Shown: one piece after another, positions 35,560 to 49,070 of the stretch | Numbering within the stretch: the first letter of the stretch is position 1 | How the letters are laid out: each line of letters opens with the position of its first letter | From: Planococcus citri | Taxonomy: Eukaryota; Arthropoda; Insecta; Hemiptera; Pseudococcidae | Assembly (NCBI RefSeq): GCF_950023065.1 | Contig: NC_088679.1 | Span: 11,346,001-11,410,000 of the forward strand | DNA length: 64,000 nt | Direction of reading: 5' to 3' | The notes under the pieces: model-generated | Told to the model about the DNA's origin: nothing | What the model saw: only the letters and a program-made list of their open reading frames with translations | The model's database searches: none | Made by a program: the position numbers and the translations under genes

Positions 35560-38500
35560 TCATCGATCCATGCTCTGTGCTGTCCAATTCATTTGGTCAT
35601 GATTTCAATTGATCATCTCGATAGGAAAACTGCATTCATGTTGCATATTGTTTCTGAGCAAATTCGACTTCGTTCCCATTTCGTTTGATGCATCAGCAAT
35701 GGTTAGTAAATACATCTTTACGGTTGCATATCACTCACTTCTTGGTTAATAAAGAATTTTCTGCAACAAAAAACAGTTGAATATTTTCATTAATAGGTTA
35801 GTATCGAAAATAATAATTGAAAAGACAAAAAAAATATATTATCCACCATAATTATATCAGTAGGTGTTGGGGGAGGGGGTTCAATGGAAAAAATTGGTCC
35901 TCAAGTACATTTTTACTCGAAACATTTCCAAAACAAAGTATCCCCCTGCCAGAAAATCCATCACAGTCCACAAATGAAAAAATCTTCTCTATATATGAGA
36001 ACAAAATTTCAGCTTTTCCTTCATGATAAATATTGATATTTGAAAAAAAAGCAAGGCCTTTAAAATTAAACTTTGTTGAATGTTTCCATTTTCGTTGGTT
36101 GATTTTTTGAATGAGTAACCTTTGGTTATAGTCATCATGATTACCTAAGGCAATTCATTTGTAATAAAAATCAATTTAATTTGATGAATTGTTGAAGTTT
36201 TCTTGCAAAATCATCAAAGAAATCGAGTTCTTTTGGTTTAAGAACTGAGATAGCCCAATCTTTGAATAATTTTTCGATATTTTTTTCGACTTTTATGTAT
36301 TTTGACCATTTACTATGTTGAAAAGATTACAAAGGTAAGGAAGTTTTCAAAGTTAGTGCAAAAATTGTAAAAAAAAAAAAATAATAAAAAAAATAGAAAA
36401 TTTTTCGTTTTAAAAAAATAAGTACACTTTTTGCTCTCATTGTGGTCGTGCTTTAGTTTTTTTTTCTAGGGTCATACTAAGCTTAAATGTCATACTTACG
36501 GAATTTAAAGGTTTTAAAAACATACTAGTCAAGTCAAGAGTGAATTTTTTTATGGTTTGATGTAAAAAAAAAAATCGATGAATATTCTTTTTTAAAAATT
36601 TATTTTATTTTACACTAGAGATGAAAGTCGTCAGTATGCATTTTTACAATTTATTGGAAACTCTCGTGATGTGAATTTTTTTCGAATATAATAGGAGGGG
36701 GCAGGGGAAAGTACCCCAATTCATCATTCAGATTAATAGAGCTATCGTGTGAGGATCTTAAAAATCTGGTAGGATTGCAAGGGAATCATTTTCTAGATGA
36801 AATACCACTTGTGATGTGTGATCAAGACAGTCAGAATTTTGTAGAATGAGTAAAAAAAAAAAAATAGATTATGATGGACTTTTTTTTTCAATTTTTCAGT
36901 TTTAATTTAGAAAATTGACTCATATGAAATGAACACGTTGAAGATTCCAAAAATCCGGCTTTTCAAGGGTACCTATCTATACTTATTAAAATTTCGAACT
37001 TAATTTGAGGCTGCAAAATATTTATAAAAAAATTGGTAATTCTTTGTACTTTTTTTTTCTTTTTTTTCGACACATTTCAACTTATACCTGAAATGAGTAA
37101 AAAAACCACCCTCGAGATTCAAAAAAAGTAGATAAAGGAGAAAAATTCCAAAAACTTGTGTGTTTCTCAAAATTTGCTGCGCTTGAGTAGATTATTATTT
37201 TTTTTTTCAATTTATTTGACGTATTTTTTGGAACCACTGACTGAATGCAGATTTTTGAAGTTTATTTAAATCTCTGTTTACTTTTCTGAGAGCTGAAAGG
37301 ACAGAGGTGTCTCAAATACGTTTCTTTGGGTTGAGAAGAGAGGGAAAGGAAAATAGTCAGAAGCAAAAAATACCGAATAATTTAAAATGTTTGACAACAT
37401 GATTATACATAATTATGTACGATGTCAAATCAACAATTTTCAATTGATTTTGCTGAATTTCTAAAATGTCTCCAGTCAATTTTTCTCTTCTGAATTTTTT
37501 TTAAAAATTTGAATAATAATATTTCAAATTAGCTCGCAATAAAGTAAAAGCAAAAGCTTTAAAAAAATTATATTACATATTTCGAAGATTAAAGCAACAT
37601 TTTAGTTTTGAAAGAAATAGTATGTATTTGAAAAGAGAAGCAAAAGATTTTGAAAATTCATAATTCAGTAAAAATAAAATACCTACATTATTTTTGATGC
37701 AAGAACCGATTTTTCCAATTTCATTTTTCAAATGTTACGAGCACCTAGTTTTACGTAAATTTCAATCTTTGCATGAATACAGAGAAGTAAATCATCTACT
37801 TAATCCGAATCGAGCAAGAGCAAAAGTTTAATCCAAAAATTCATAATTCAAGGAGTAAAAAAAAAGGAGAATTTCTGATGTTAGAAAATTGTCATTTTGT
37901 GGAATTTCACTCAATTTACCAAATTCCTGAATTCGAATTGTCTGGAGGGAATTCCCCCCCCTCCCCCCTACACGAGATTAGTTTTCATTCATTTTCAACC
38001 TAAGAACTGAAAAAATATACCTACCTACCTATCAAAAAAGAGCTATTTTTCAAAATTTTTGTAACTGAAGAGTGCAGATCAATCCAATCTCTCTCGTAAG
38101 TTGGAGGAGTGAAATTTTTTAGGAGTTCATTAGAGATCATTTTGCCACTACGGAGCCCTGGATTTGCGAAAAAAAATCAAAAATGAAAAAAGATCGAAAG
38201 CGAGGCCTTGTGCTTGATTTTTGTATTACTAATTTGTTTGAATGATATATGTATATAGAGCTCTGCTCCAGTCTCCACTCTCCAGGGTAACCATTTGGTA
38301 CGAAAAATAACTAGATGAAAACAAGTCTTAGGTACCAAAAAAGTACTAATTTTTCAAAATGATCAAGAAAGTTAAGAAACATAATTATGAGATTTTTAAA
38401 AAAGAAACTGATAAAAGTTCAAGTACCTAAGTAATCTGATTTTTTAAATGAAATTTTGTTCATTTCAATTTTAGCGAAGTCTATAGTTCAGGACCTTTTT

Positions 38501-39300
38501 CGAGATAACTAGATACATTTAAAAAATTTCTAAAAAATTTTGTTCAGGTGATTTTTTTTTTGAAAATCAAATTGGTGATACAAAAATATTTTGAAAAAAT
38601 ACGATAAAAACGGTTTTATTTCAATTGATGTGCTTCATTTTAAAATTAAAATTTGAAAACATAAATTCGAATTTGTTGAAATAAAATATGCCTGAAATTA
38701 ATTATAACAGTAAGGTTACGTATACCTATTTTTCTTACACCTACCAAAAAATTCGGTCAATTTTTTTTAGGGGTAGGGAGGAGAAGGAGGAGGAGACTAA
38801 CTTTAATAATCTGAAAGTACAAAAAATGTACTTCTTATATTTTCTGTCCCTCCCTCCCGTTCCTCCTGGCTTTCAAACACAGGATACAGAATGGCCTGAG
38901 CTTTTAAGAATGATTTTTTGTACGTTTTAAAGCCCATTGAAAAATGATCAGTTGAATTGCATCAATATTTCAACGATTAAAATCGACATAAATTTTTCTC
39001 GAACAAATCGAGTTCAATTCAATCATTTAAAATTTCCATTTGAGAATGATAACCTCAGATTTCAATTCCGTAAAAATAAGTCTGCATGGTAATGAAGTTC
39101 CTAAATATGTACCTACGTATTTATTTGCAATAGTAGTGTTGAACTGTTGATAGTTAGTACATTATCTCTTTTTTATGTTTAAATCTCAAACTTATGGTGA
39201 ATTGTTCCTTTCAAAATTTTTCGGAGTTGCAAAAAAAACCAACAACTGATTTCAAAATTAACAAAATTCTATTTCTTTTATACTATATAAATTCGCATAA
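35560..39300. other. Gene-free AT-rich stretch
   Basis: No coding signature. Dispersed-repeat copies near 37534-37570, 37620-37670 and 37808-37850; C-rich run near 37956. Confidence 0.45.
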
Positions 39301-41000
39301 TTAATCTTTAAATCGTCTCAAGTTGCAATCTCACCGCCGCAGGTTCCAACATTATACTTTTTCTCTCCCCGCCCCTCCGACTACTTCCTTCTGACATCCA
39401 TTTCCTTTGGATAGAAAAAGAAATCGAGTACCTGAACGATACGCTCATCGTTCGACCATAATAGAAAAATATCGAGCTTCTCGAACGGACTACAATTTCA
39501 ATTATTTTTCCTTTCAAATCGAAATTACTTTTTCGAATTCTCGTATCTATTGTTTTAAAAAGCTTAAATGGAAACAGGTACCTATCTATACTTTTACATC
39601 GTCTTTCACAATATTGATAATGTAAAATAGGTACCTACAACAACTCGTAATTTAGATACGAATCAAATCGAATCGTTCGTCGATTTTTCTCGTCTGTTCC
39701 TCGAATCGCGTCTATACACTTACTTTCTAGTCAGGTTGAAAAATTCAATTAAAAATTTTAATTAGGAAAAACGAGAAAAAAAATCAAGACTCAGAACCCC
39801 ACCTACTTATCAGTTCTCAGTCGAGTAAAGAAAAGCTTCCATTCAAGAGTATCAAATCACGTGTACCGAATTGGAAAAAGGCCGCCGATCGTCGATGAAC
39901 AAATCAACACGCGAACGTTATTTTCATCGTTTGTGTGCAAAATCTCAAGCATAAAATGGAAAAAGAAGAGAGAAAAGTCGTAATAGCGAAGAGAGAAAAG
40001 TCGTAATAGCGAAGAGAGAAAAGTCGTAATAGCGAAGAGAGAAAAAAAACAATTTCTGTAAAAACAACGACGACGAAGGGAGAAGTTTTAAATGGTCCGT
40101 TTTTCTCGCGAGCAAATCAATAAAAATCAAAATTTTCGCAATGTTTGTAACGCTGTGTGCGGTGCAGGAATATACAAGGGTGCTGGAGGAGCACGAGGAG
40201 GCGAGGGGGCGAGGGGGGTGAAAAAGCAAAACGAGAGAGGTTTTTTCTTCGTTACGAAACCGATAAACATTAAAAATAGAGAAAAGAAAATGGAACTAAA
40301 GGCGATGTTTTCTTTTTCTCTCTTTTTAATGGAAGATCTGTCTAAAAAAGAGGGTTGCTAAAAATTTAATCTTTCTTTTCGGTAACCCCCCCCTCCCCTG
40401 CCTTCCCCGCGACCCAATACACGTCCCCAAACCCCTGCCCCGTTCCGGTCTATCGTTGGCCATTACCATCACCAGGCCACCCTCATTTCGCATTTTCACC
40501 CTTAATATTTTCTTTTCTTTTCTTTCTACGTCTCTCTGTGTGCGCCCCTCCCCTCCCCGCACCATCCATGCTCCAGTTCGGGCTGCTCCGCGTTCTCGAA
40601 AGATTGGCGGAATAGAGTGATTATTCATCCGCGGCGCGATATGGCGACCAGTACACCCCTCTAGCGTGCCAGCCCACCATCCAGCATCCAGCATCCGTCT
40701 GACTCGTTGAAAAATCATTTATTTTTGCGCCTTTGTATAGTACTATAAGAGTTTTGTTGTTTTTTTCCTTCTTATTCTTTTCCGCGAGTAGAGTATTTCT
40801 TCGCGTTGTCTTATTTTGGGAAAAAGAAAAAAACAGAGAGAAAAATACCTACTCGAAAAATGTAAACTTAAACTTACCCTTGTAAACTTCCATACTCGAA
40901 TGAAACACTGATTGTAATCACGATTCGAGATATTTTAAATTTCGAGTATTTTTAAAGATGAGCAAATAAACTCTCGTACGACTGTTCGACACTGATACTG
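39300..41000. other. CpG- and C-rich island
   Basis: From 40385 to 40700 the plus strand is C-rich (CCCCTCCCCGC, GCGGCGCGATATGGCGACC) and differs sharply from its flanks. Open frames here are compositional. It may be a promoter region; not provable here. Confidence 0.3.
39965..40045. repeat. 23-bp tandem minisatellite, about 3.5 copies
   Basis: Unit GAAGAGAGAAAAGTCGTAAT + AGC, perfect at 39965-39987, 39988-40010 and 40011-40033, then partial. Confidence 0.95.
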
Positions 41001-42755
41001 ATAAAATACTGAATATGATATGCACTTTAACGTGTAGAGGTATAAATGTTTCAAGTATCAGCTCGATTTAGGCTTTTTTTATTACCCTTTTAATTAAAAC
41101 AACCCTTTGTAAATATACCTATTGTTTGAGATAATACTCGGATTCATTTTTTTACTACCTGGGTTCGCCAAATTGTCTATATACAACACCCTTGGACGGC
41201 TGACGAGTTACCTAATCTAACAAATCTTTTGTTTTTATACCCATCGGAACAAGTTTTTCGAAATAAAAAATTAACAACGTTCTGCTACCAAGTGCGAGAA
41301 AGTAATTAATAGGTACGCTTAGGCACATCATCGATGAAGCCAGGTACATAAATGTTGTATACTAAATATTATACGAAAAGGTAAAGGAAGGAAAGTAAGA
41401 CTCGAATTTATTTCCTTTAACCTTATCAAGTAGTGAATTAATCATTGGAGAATTTATAAGGAGGAGGACAACACAGACACAGAGGCATGGTAGAATGGTA
41501 AAAAATAAATCGGACAAAAATACGTCGAGCTCAGCTGAACTGCGAAATTATACTCGTAGGTACCTACTACGACGGTAGGTATTAGGTAATTATTTTCTCA
41601 AATATTAAAATGGCAATTTAAAAGTATTAAATGATAAAATAAATAGGTAATGAAAAAATTAAGGCCAGATTAATGCGTTTCGAAAGATTAATGACACCAG
41701 GAGCCATTCAGTCGCTTAAGGGTGCTCAAAATTTAAACACAATGTTTAAACGAAACTTTAAACCGTTGCGGAGGAGAAAAAAAACTAAAATAGATGAACG
41801 TTTAGCGAGACAATTTTTCATTCGATGGAAAAAATACCTACCCCGTCAGTTTTTACGCCGAGTATAACTAAATCCCTTTTTATTTTTTAGAAAATTGCTT
41901 TCTCGAGGGCTTTTTCCAGTTTGAATTATTTTTTTAGTGGAGTTTTAAAGATACGAGGTAAGTGAGCAGGTTGTCCTATTCTTGCTTTAAAAAGTTTGGA
42001 GTATTTTTTTTTAAATGGAATTTTTTTTTATTCGAGTCGTGATTCGTTGGAAATGTGAATTGAAGACTGTGAAATTAGTTGTGAAAAGTATAATAGATTG
42101 TGAAAAAAAATTTTGTCAACGCCCCAAAGTTGTTGGGTTTCATGAGATAAATTTCTCCAGCTATGTTGGTAAGGAAGCCCTCTCCCCTCCCAAGTTTTCG
42201 AAATATATGTACTTATAAGAAATCCGAAACATTGAAATTTTTACATTTTTTTACCTTCTAGTCTTCAAGCTTGGTTCATTTTTATTTTAAAAAATACTGT
42301 TATTTGATCCTTCTACATGATGAGAAAGCGGAATTTGTCCCAAAACTTGGAAATAAAACGTAAAAATATTCATTTTTTTTTCATTTTTTGAGGTCAAAAA
42401 TAACGCAAGAAGAGTATTGAGCTTTGTAGTGTGGAGCGAAATCGTTTCTCTCAATTTTTTCCTGGTTTGCTAATATTTTCACGTTTTAGTTCTAAATTTT
42501 AATCCTCGGATTTGGTCCATCTTCATTAGAACAGAAAAGCACTACATATAATGTTTTCGATTTGTCCCTTTCCTCCTTCTCCACAATGAAAAAGTGAAAC
42601 TTGACCACACCCTATAACTCAGTTTTTAACAGTAATTTGATTCGTGAACAGATTAATTTCATAGTTATAAGTTATGGTAGGTAACTAGGTAGGTATCTTG
42701 ATTTTTCAAGTTTTATTGTAACTCGATAGTCGATGGATCGAACTAAGGAACTACC
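41000..42755. other. Gene-free stretch upstream of the 42.8-kb foldback
   Basis: No supported gene. The 64-codon frame at 41673-41867 is very basic and contains ARQFFIRWKKYL, but there is no splice or homology support. Confidence 0.4.
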
Positions 42756-44010
42756 TTAAGGGTCATTCCACGTCAATTGGACCAAGAAGTGATAGGGGGG
42801 TACGGTGATTTTTTGAAATTTTTCCTGTGGAAAGACCTTCCAAAGGGATGACCAATGGCGCAAATCGCAGCCCTCTAGCCCGTTTTTAAAGCTCTAAAAT
42901 ATCATCCATTTCAGCAGTGGATTATTTGATAACCGCGATACCTACCAAAATGGAACTTTTCCCAATAACTATGGGTTTTAAAAGGCTTTTTGATGATATC
43001 ATGAAAATCAGTGTTGCCACTTTTTTTCATACAAAAAATTAGCTCAAAAAGTTTCGAAACGTAGTTTTCATATCGTTCCGACTCTCAAAAATTCTGAAAA
43101 AAATATATTATGAACAACTTTTCATGTTGAACAACATATTAAAAAATTGGAATGGTACCATGTTGCATAGTTGATTTTAAAAAATTTAAAGTTTGCGAAA
43201 AAATTCGATTTTTTGATTTAAAACATGAAAAAAAGTTTTTATAGGTGAAGTTGACCCATTTGACCGCTATTTTTACGTATCTGTTGAAAAAGTTGAAAAC
43301 CCCTTTTCACTCGATGAAATGAACTCCACACAAAAAAATCAAAATTCGAAAAAATTCAATTTTCAATTTCAAACATCAAAAAAAGTTGTAATTTATTCAG
43401 TTGTCTCATTTTGACCTCTTTCTGACGTATTTCATGAAAAAGTTGATAAAAATTACACTCACAACAAAAAAATGAAAATTCGTTCATTTTTTGAATCTTT
43501 TCGAATTTTGATTTTTTTGTGTGGAGTTTATTTCATCGAGTGAAAGGGGGTTTTCAACTTTTTCAACAGATACGTAAAAAGAGGGGTCAATATGGGTCAA
43601 CTTCACCTACCAAAACTTTTTTTCATGTTTTAAATCAAAAAATCGGAGAGTCGGAACGATATGAAAACTATACGTTTCGAAACTTTGAGCTAATTTTTTG
43701 TACCTACGAAAAAAAGTGGCAACACTGATTTTCATTGATATCACCAAAAAACCTTTTAAAACCCCTAATTATTGGAAAAAGTTCCATTTTGGTAGGTATC
43801 GCGGTTATCGAGTAATCCACTGCTGAAATGGATGATATTTTAGGTTCACTGAAAACTTTGATACTCCTTGGCTGCCTTTAAAAATGAGCTAGAGGGCTGC
43901 GATTTGCGCCATGGCCATCCCTTCAAAAGGTTTTTCCACAGGAAAAATTTCAAAAAAATCGCCGTACCCCCTACCACTTTTTGGTCCAATTGGCGGGGAA
44001 TGACCCTTAA
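42756..44010. mobile_element. Foldback element flanked by TTAA (piggyBac-like ends, non-autonomous)
   Basis: TTAA at 42756-42759 and 44007-44010 borders GGGTCATTCCACGTCAATTGG.. at the left and its imperfect complement at the right (..CCAATTGGCGGGGAATGACCC). The arms run about 42760-43365 and 43485-44006; the right arm lacks about 120 bp present in the left. TTAA duplication with G/C-triplet ends is the piggyBac signature. No transposase frame. The loop is a diverged copy of the inner arm segment (ACATgAAAAAAAGTT..GACGTAT..GAAAAAGTTGA), so an internal duplication took place. Confidence 0.8.
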
Positions 44011-44269
44011 TTGAACTAGACGAGATTATTGCTTGGGAGACTAAGGAATTGATTTCATTAATTAAGTACCTAATTGATTATTTTTTGGCGTTGATTGATT
44101 CCCATAATGAAAATGAAACTTCAAACAACTAAGTAGGGGGTTTTTCTTGAAGAGAAGTCATTTAAAATACCTCTGAAAGAAGATTGAGTTTTTTTCCCCC
44201 AATACGAATTTGTTCAACTTATTATTCAACCTTGGAAGTCTTCGTATAGATTACCAGTTTTTTTCTTTT

Positions 44270-45020
44270 TTTTTTTGGGGGGGGGGGCTGAGGGAAGGTT
44301 TTTCTAAAAAAAATAATTGTCTAGAAGTATTTATTCATGCTCAGAGATGAAAAATTTGCAGATAATCTGTACCTATCATTTAAAAAAAACTATAGGTGAT
44401 TTTGTTAGAATTTTTGATTTTTTAAATTTTGGAGGTCTCTATGTAGCTGGCCAACATTGTTGGGGGGGGGGGCAAATGGAAGGAAGTATTCGGCTCCGAG
44501 ATGAAAAATTTACCTACATGTACATCAATTTTATTTTTCAACTGGGGGGGGGGCTTCATACAAAGGGACAAATATCATTTGGGGGACCAAGGAGGATTTT
44601 TCTTGTAAATAAGGTTATTTAAAGGTAGGTAGGTAGTTACTCTACCTAGAAATGAAACATTTTCAAAAAATTTGTACAATTAGAAAGGGGGTTATGCAGA
44701 AGAATTCTAATGTGAAAATGAGATATTTTCAATAATTTTTCTCATTTTTTTCAACTTGTAGGAGGGGCTCCTTTCTAGGAGGCCAACATGGTTTGAACGA
44801 CCGGGAAAACTTTTTCTTGATAAGGGGATTATTTAGAACAATTTTGACACAGAAGCAACATATTTCGATACATTGAACTTTTTTCATTTTTTTCAACCTG
44901 GGGGGGGGGTTACTGATTCCACCATTTTGTAGATAGGAAAAAATAAAAAATAATATGGAAATGAGATATTATATTACCCCAGGTAACTATTTGGGGGAGG
45001 GGGGAGTGGAAAATTCCAAC
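44270..45020. repeat. Diverged tandem array with poly-G landmarks
   Basis: Four or so units share a G8-G13 tract, ..GAGATGAAAAATTT/GAAATGAGATATT.., ..CAATTTTT(C/A)TTTTTCAACTTG/CTGG... G tracts lie at 44277-44287, about 44461-44470, 44544-44552 and 44900-44908. Divergence is high. Confidence 0.5.
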
Positions 45021-47380
45021 TTTGGAAAATAAGTATTTTTAAAAACCAAAATGCAGTCAAAATCAAGTCCAAGTGCCTGATCTTTCTCGTTTTTTCATAA
45101 TTTTCAGCTTCGTTTTTTTTCGCAGAAAAAGCAAGTCAGATAAAATTTCATATTTTTTATTTTGACAAATCCTTTCATAAACAACAAAAGAAATGCATTA
45201 CAATCCCCCCTTCCCTACTACTTACATATCTACTTATTTCATGGAAAACTCAAATTGAAAAACCAGAGTAAGACATCTTACAAGGCTAATTGTTAAATAC
45301 ATAGAACGATCATATGATTCACCAGTTATAAAATTCCAGGAAAGAAAATGAATAAACGCCAACATGCACAGACATGTGGAAACTGTTTTAGCTCCCTATG
45401 ATTTTCAAGTTTTTTTCGTATTAATATTACCTAGCTTTTGAAAGCTGAATGATACGTTGAAACCCCCTGGTACTTTTAAAATTTTTTACTCGCCTCCTCA
45501 GATTCCAAATTAACTTACCCTAATCAATTCAGAAAAGTCGAACTCATGACAGGATTTAATTTTTAGCTTCCGAAGTTCATCACAACGACTTCTGGAACGA
45601 TCTGAAATCGATTGAGAAAATTTCCAGGCAAGCCTCTGTGTGTTTTTTTGACCAATTATTTATAAAGGGTAAAATTCGAAAATTCCAAAAAAAAATTATT
45701 TGTAAAGTGATTTTTGGGAACTTGTGTGAATAGCCAAATCTTACTTCAGAATAAAAAATGAGGAAAAAATACCAGACATGAATTTTACTTTTCCAGCATT
45801 CTGGACCCTCCAGCATGATTTAAAATTTATCACTTATTTTATCAACTTAAGAACGTGGTTCACCTTTCAATTTTAATCAAACAAACAAAAAAAAATAGAG
45901 AAAATACAAAAATCAAAATTCAAAATTTTCAAAAGTAAAACTATTTTAAGATTGAAAAAAACCACGAATTCTTATGATTTTTTTAATTCAATTTCGAAGA
46001 AATTCACGTTTACGTATTTATTATCGAGAAATTTAAAAAAAATGATGCTCAACCTCGATAAAAAAAATTATGATTTTATTTTTAATTTTGAAAAACTAAA
46101 AATGGTCAGTACCTAAGTACATATAATATCATTGAAAGTGAAAATAACGTACCTGTTTGGAAAATGTAAATTTCATAATGCTAGAATAATGAAAATGATA
46201 CGAATTGATCAAATTCGATAATATGCCGTATAGGTAGGTAAGTAATTAAATACCTATCTATCTGATGAGTTGGTTTGGCCCGCATCCGTATATACATATT
46301 AATAATAGGCACATATCACCTCTTTAAACTTAAAATCACCAAGATAAACTGATCTTATGTAGACATACACGCAGGTACGTATATTGTCCAGTTTGTGAAA
46401 TACGTACTACCCAACCCCTTTGCCAAAGTACGACCTCAGCCAAACTTAGAAATACCCAACCTACCAACTTCTATTCAGTTTCACATTCACCTAAAGGCTA
46501 CAATAGATATAAAGTCTTAGCCCTTTAGCGGCCGGAATATTACAAACAAACCATCGCTCGCCAAAAAAAAAAAAAGAAGTAAAGATAATGCACAACACAG
46601 ATTACGAAACACGTAAACCGGACAATTGTTCCGAAATAGTTGGTCATTAATTTAAAAACCTTATTCTCTAAGGGGGTATAGGTAATCGCAGCACCGAATT
46701 CCTTGATTGTTTTAAAGAGTTAACGTAACAGTACAACCCTTACATACTCGTATACGATAGCCCCAACCTGGGGAAACTGGTTTGTCCAGTTTTCTCACAA
46801 CCCTGCGCAAGAACGGTTACCTATTTTACATATTCTTTTGCCGGACGTGAAAGAAAAAAAGAGGGGTTAAAAGGTAGCCAGAGAGTATTGCAACACGATG
46901 CGTGAATTTTAAAAAAATGACCATTGTCTTTCGTATAGTATTTTATTTATAGTGAAAAAATCTGACCTTTTGTTTAAAGGATTGCCCGGCTTCAGCTGTT
47001 CAACCATCAGTGTTTGCGTCGACTCGTTTGACCACTTTTCGTCTTATATCCGTAACGCCGCCAGTAGGTACCTCTTTTTATAGGATATTGTTTACTGGAC
47101 AGATGCGTGATAAAGGGTTGGCGATATTGGGTCATGTAGATATTTCAAAAATAGTGCGGCGCGACGCGACGAGACGTCAGTGGTGTAGCGTTTGTCAGAC
47201 ATTTTCACATTGGGAATTGTGATGAATGAAATCATTTTAGTTAATTAAGACGAGTAGATATATCTTACGTTATTTTCATGGATTCGGATTTACTTTTCGG
47301 TTTTAATTTCCAATGACATTTGCCATGGGAGATGACTCAACAGGCAACAAAAATTGAACGGGACGAAAAAAAATCAAAAA
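45020..47380. other. Gene-free AT-rich stretch
   Basis: No coding signature. The short frame at 47010-47222 follows a CpG-containing segment (46980-47220), but no domain is recognisable. Confidence 0.4.
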
Positions 47381-47389
47381 ACTTGCAAA

Positions 47390-48810
47390 AATACATTATC
47401 AGCCAAAATTTCAGATATTCGAGTGTATTTTTTCAATTTTAATGAATTCTCAAAAATGTGAAAAAAAATCAAAATTTCACCAAATTTATCTAAAGAGCTG
47501 AAATTTGGTTCATGCCTCATTTATGACGCCCCAATTGGATTAGGGATGGTTTCAAACTGTTTTGAGCAGTTTTGGGAGTCTCCAGGAGATTTTTGACAGT
47601 TGAAATTTACACAAAATTTTTCTCAATGAAGCTGGAAAGCTGAAATTAATTTTTGTACATGCAATAATTTCAACATGCTGAGTTTATTAGAGGTAAAATC
47701 TATGTAGATGAGTTGACTGGAAATAGCTTTAGAGAGTTTTGGAGCCTTCAGTAATTTTTAAAAAATTTTAGCTTCTTCTGAAATCATAACATTTGTTGAA
47801 ATGAACTCTATAAGCACCTTTATACACACTGGAGTTGGTCGTTTTTTTTTGTGGTGGGGGGGGAGGGGAGGGAGTTTTTGAGGGAGGAGTTGATGAAAAT
47901 AGGTAATATGTTGAGAGCTTCAATAGATTGCAGAAAAAATGTTGATTTCCCAACTTGAAGGTTAAACCATCATTTCTCTACTGAGGCTTATGAATTAATT
48001 AACGCCAAAAAATTTTTTTCAAAAAAACTTCAACATTCAATGTAAGTATAAATGTTGAAATATTTTTAACCCTAGTAGAAAAGTGATGGTTATTTACATA
48101 TGTAGTGGATCCAAAAATCTTCCTACAGTTATTGGAGGTCCCTTACAACTTTTTATCAAATCCCCTCTCCAATCATTCCCCCCTCAAAAAAAAGGTCAAA
48201 GACGACTCACCTTGATACACACCCTCAGTACATGTCAGTGACCTTTCAAATCAATTACCCACTAATTTTTCAAAATCAGCCCCTGCCAGTTCAGAACAGC
48301 ACTTTTCAAATTTTCAACCATGAAATCGAGCTGGAGAAATAATACGTTTTTAAATTGACAGAAACCTATTTTTGAAAAAAAACTACACATACAAAAGTTG
48401 ATTTCGACGATTTTTCATGGCACTTTTTTGAAAATCCGAAATCCTCCAAATTTTGACCAGATGCTCCAGAACAGCGTGAAACTACCTGAAATCGACTCAG
48501 TATATGCTGAAATGAGAGTAAAAAGTATACTCAAATTTAGTTTTCCAAATTCACTGGGAAAAATTTGGTGGGAATTTCAATTTCCAGAAATCCTCCAATA
48601 CGTCTTCTCAAAACGCTTCTAAACCGATTTCAATTGATTCGAGGGGGTGTCAAAAATACGGTTGGTACATAATTATAGGCCTTCCAAATTCCAATTTTTC
48701 TGGTAAAAAAATGATAAAATTTTGATTTCTTTATATTTTTGGGCCGAACTTGATTTTCAAAAAATTTCCAAAAATGGAAAAAAGCTTTTCAGCGCCTATG
48801 TTTATTTTAT
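47390..48810. repeat. Degenerate full copy of the first foldback family
   Basis: Left part (47390-47640): CAAAATTTCACCAAATTTAT, GAGCTGAAATTTGG, GGTTTCAAACTGTTTTGAGC and GTCTCCAGGAGATTTTTGA match 2950-3090. Right part (48440-48810) holds the same landmarks inverted (CTTCTCAAAACGCTTCTAAA.., AATTTTGATTTCTTTATATT, TTGATTTTCAAAAAATTTCC). So both arms persist at low identity. Confidence 0.6.
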
Positions 48811-48949
48811 TCAGCTTTTAATGGTTTAAAAAAATGTCTATTTCCCTTACAAAAAACTAGAGAACCAGTTCCATGTACTTATCTGCAGTTGATTGAAGAA
48901 ACCTAACCAGGGAACCTTTTGAATTGAAACTCTATCCGAATTGAATGAA

Positions 48950-49070
48950 ACTAAACTAGATCGAAGAAGTATGTCTTGAAATCTCCATAACCAGAATTCC
49001 ACGTCCTTAATTTAATCCTAAAGCTGATTTTTAAGTTTTTGACGAATTTTTTAAACTTTCTCATGAAATA
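48950..49070. repeat. Fragment of the first foldback family
   Basis: ACTAGATCGAAGAAGTATG, then AATCTCCATAACCAGAATT, TTTTTGACGAATTTTT follows the order of the outer arm at 2850-2935. Heavily diverged. Confidence 0.4.

Noticed and set aside
40326..40718. 130-codon minus-strand frame rich in R and G
   Set aside because: It follows the C-rich island exactly and has no recognisable motif, splice context or paralogue.
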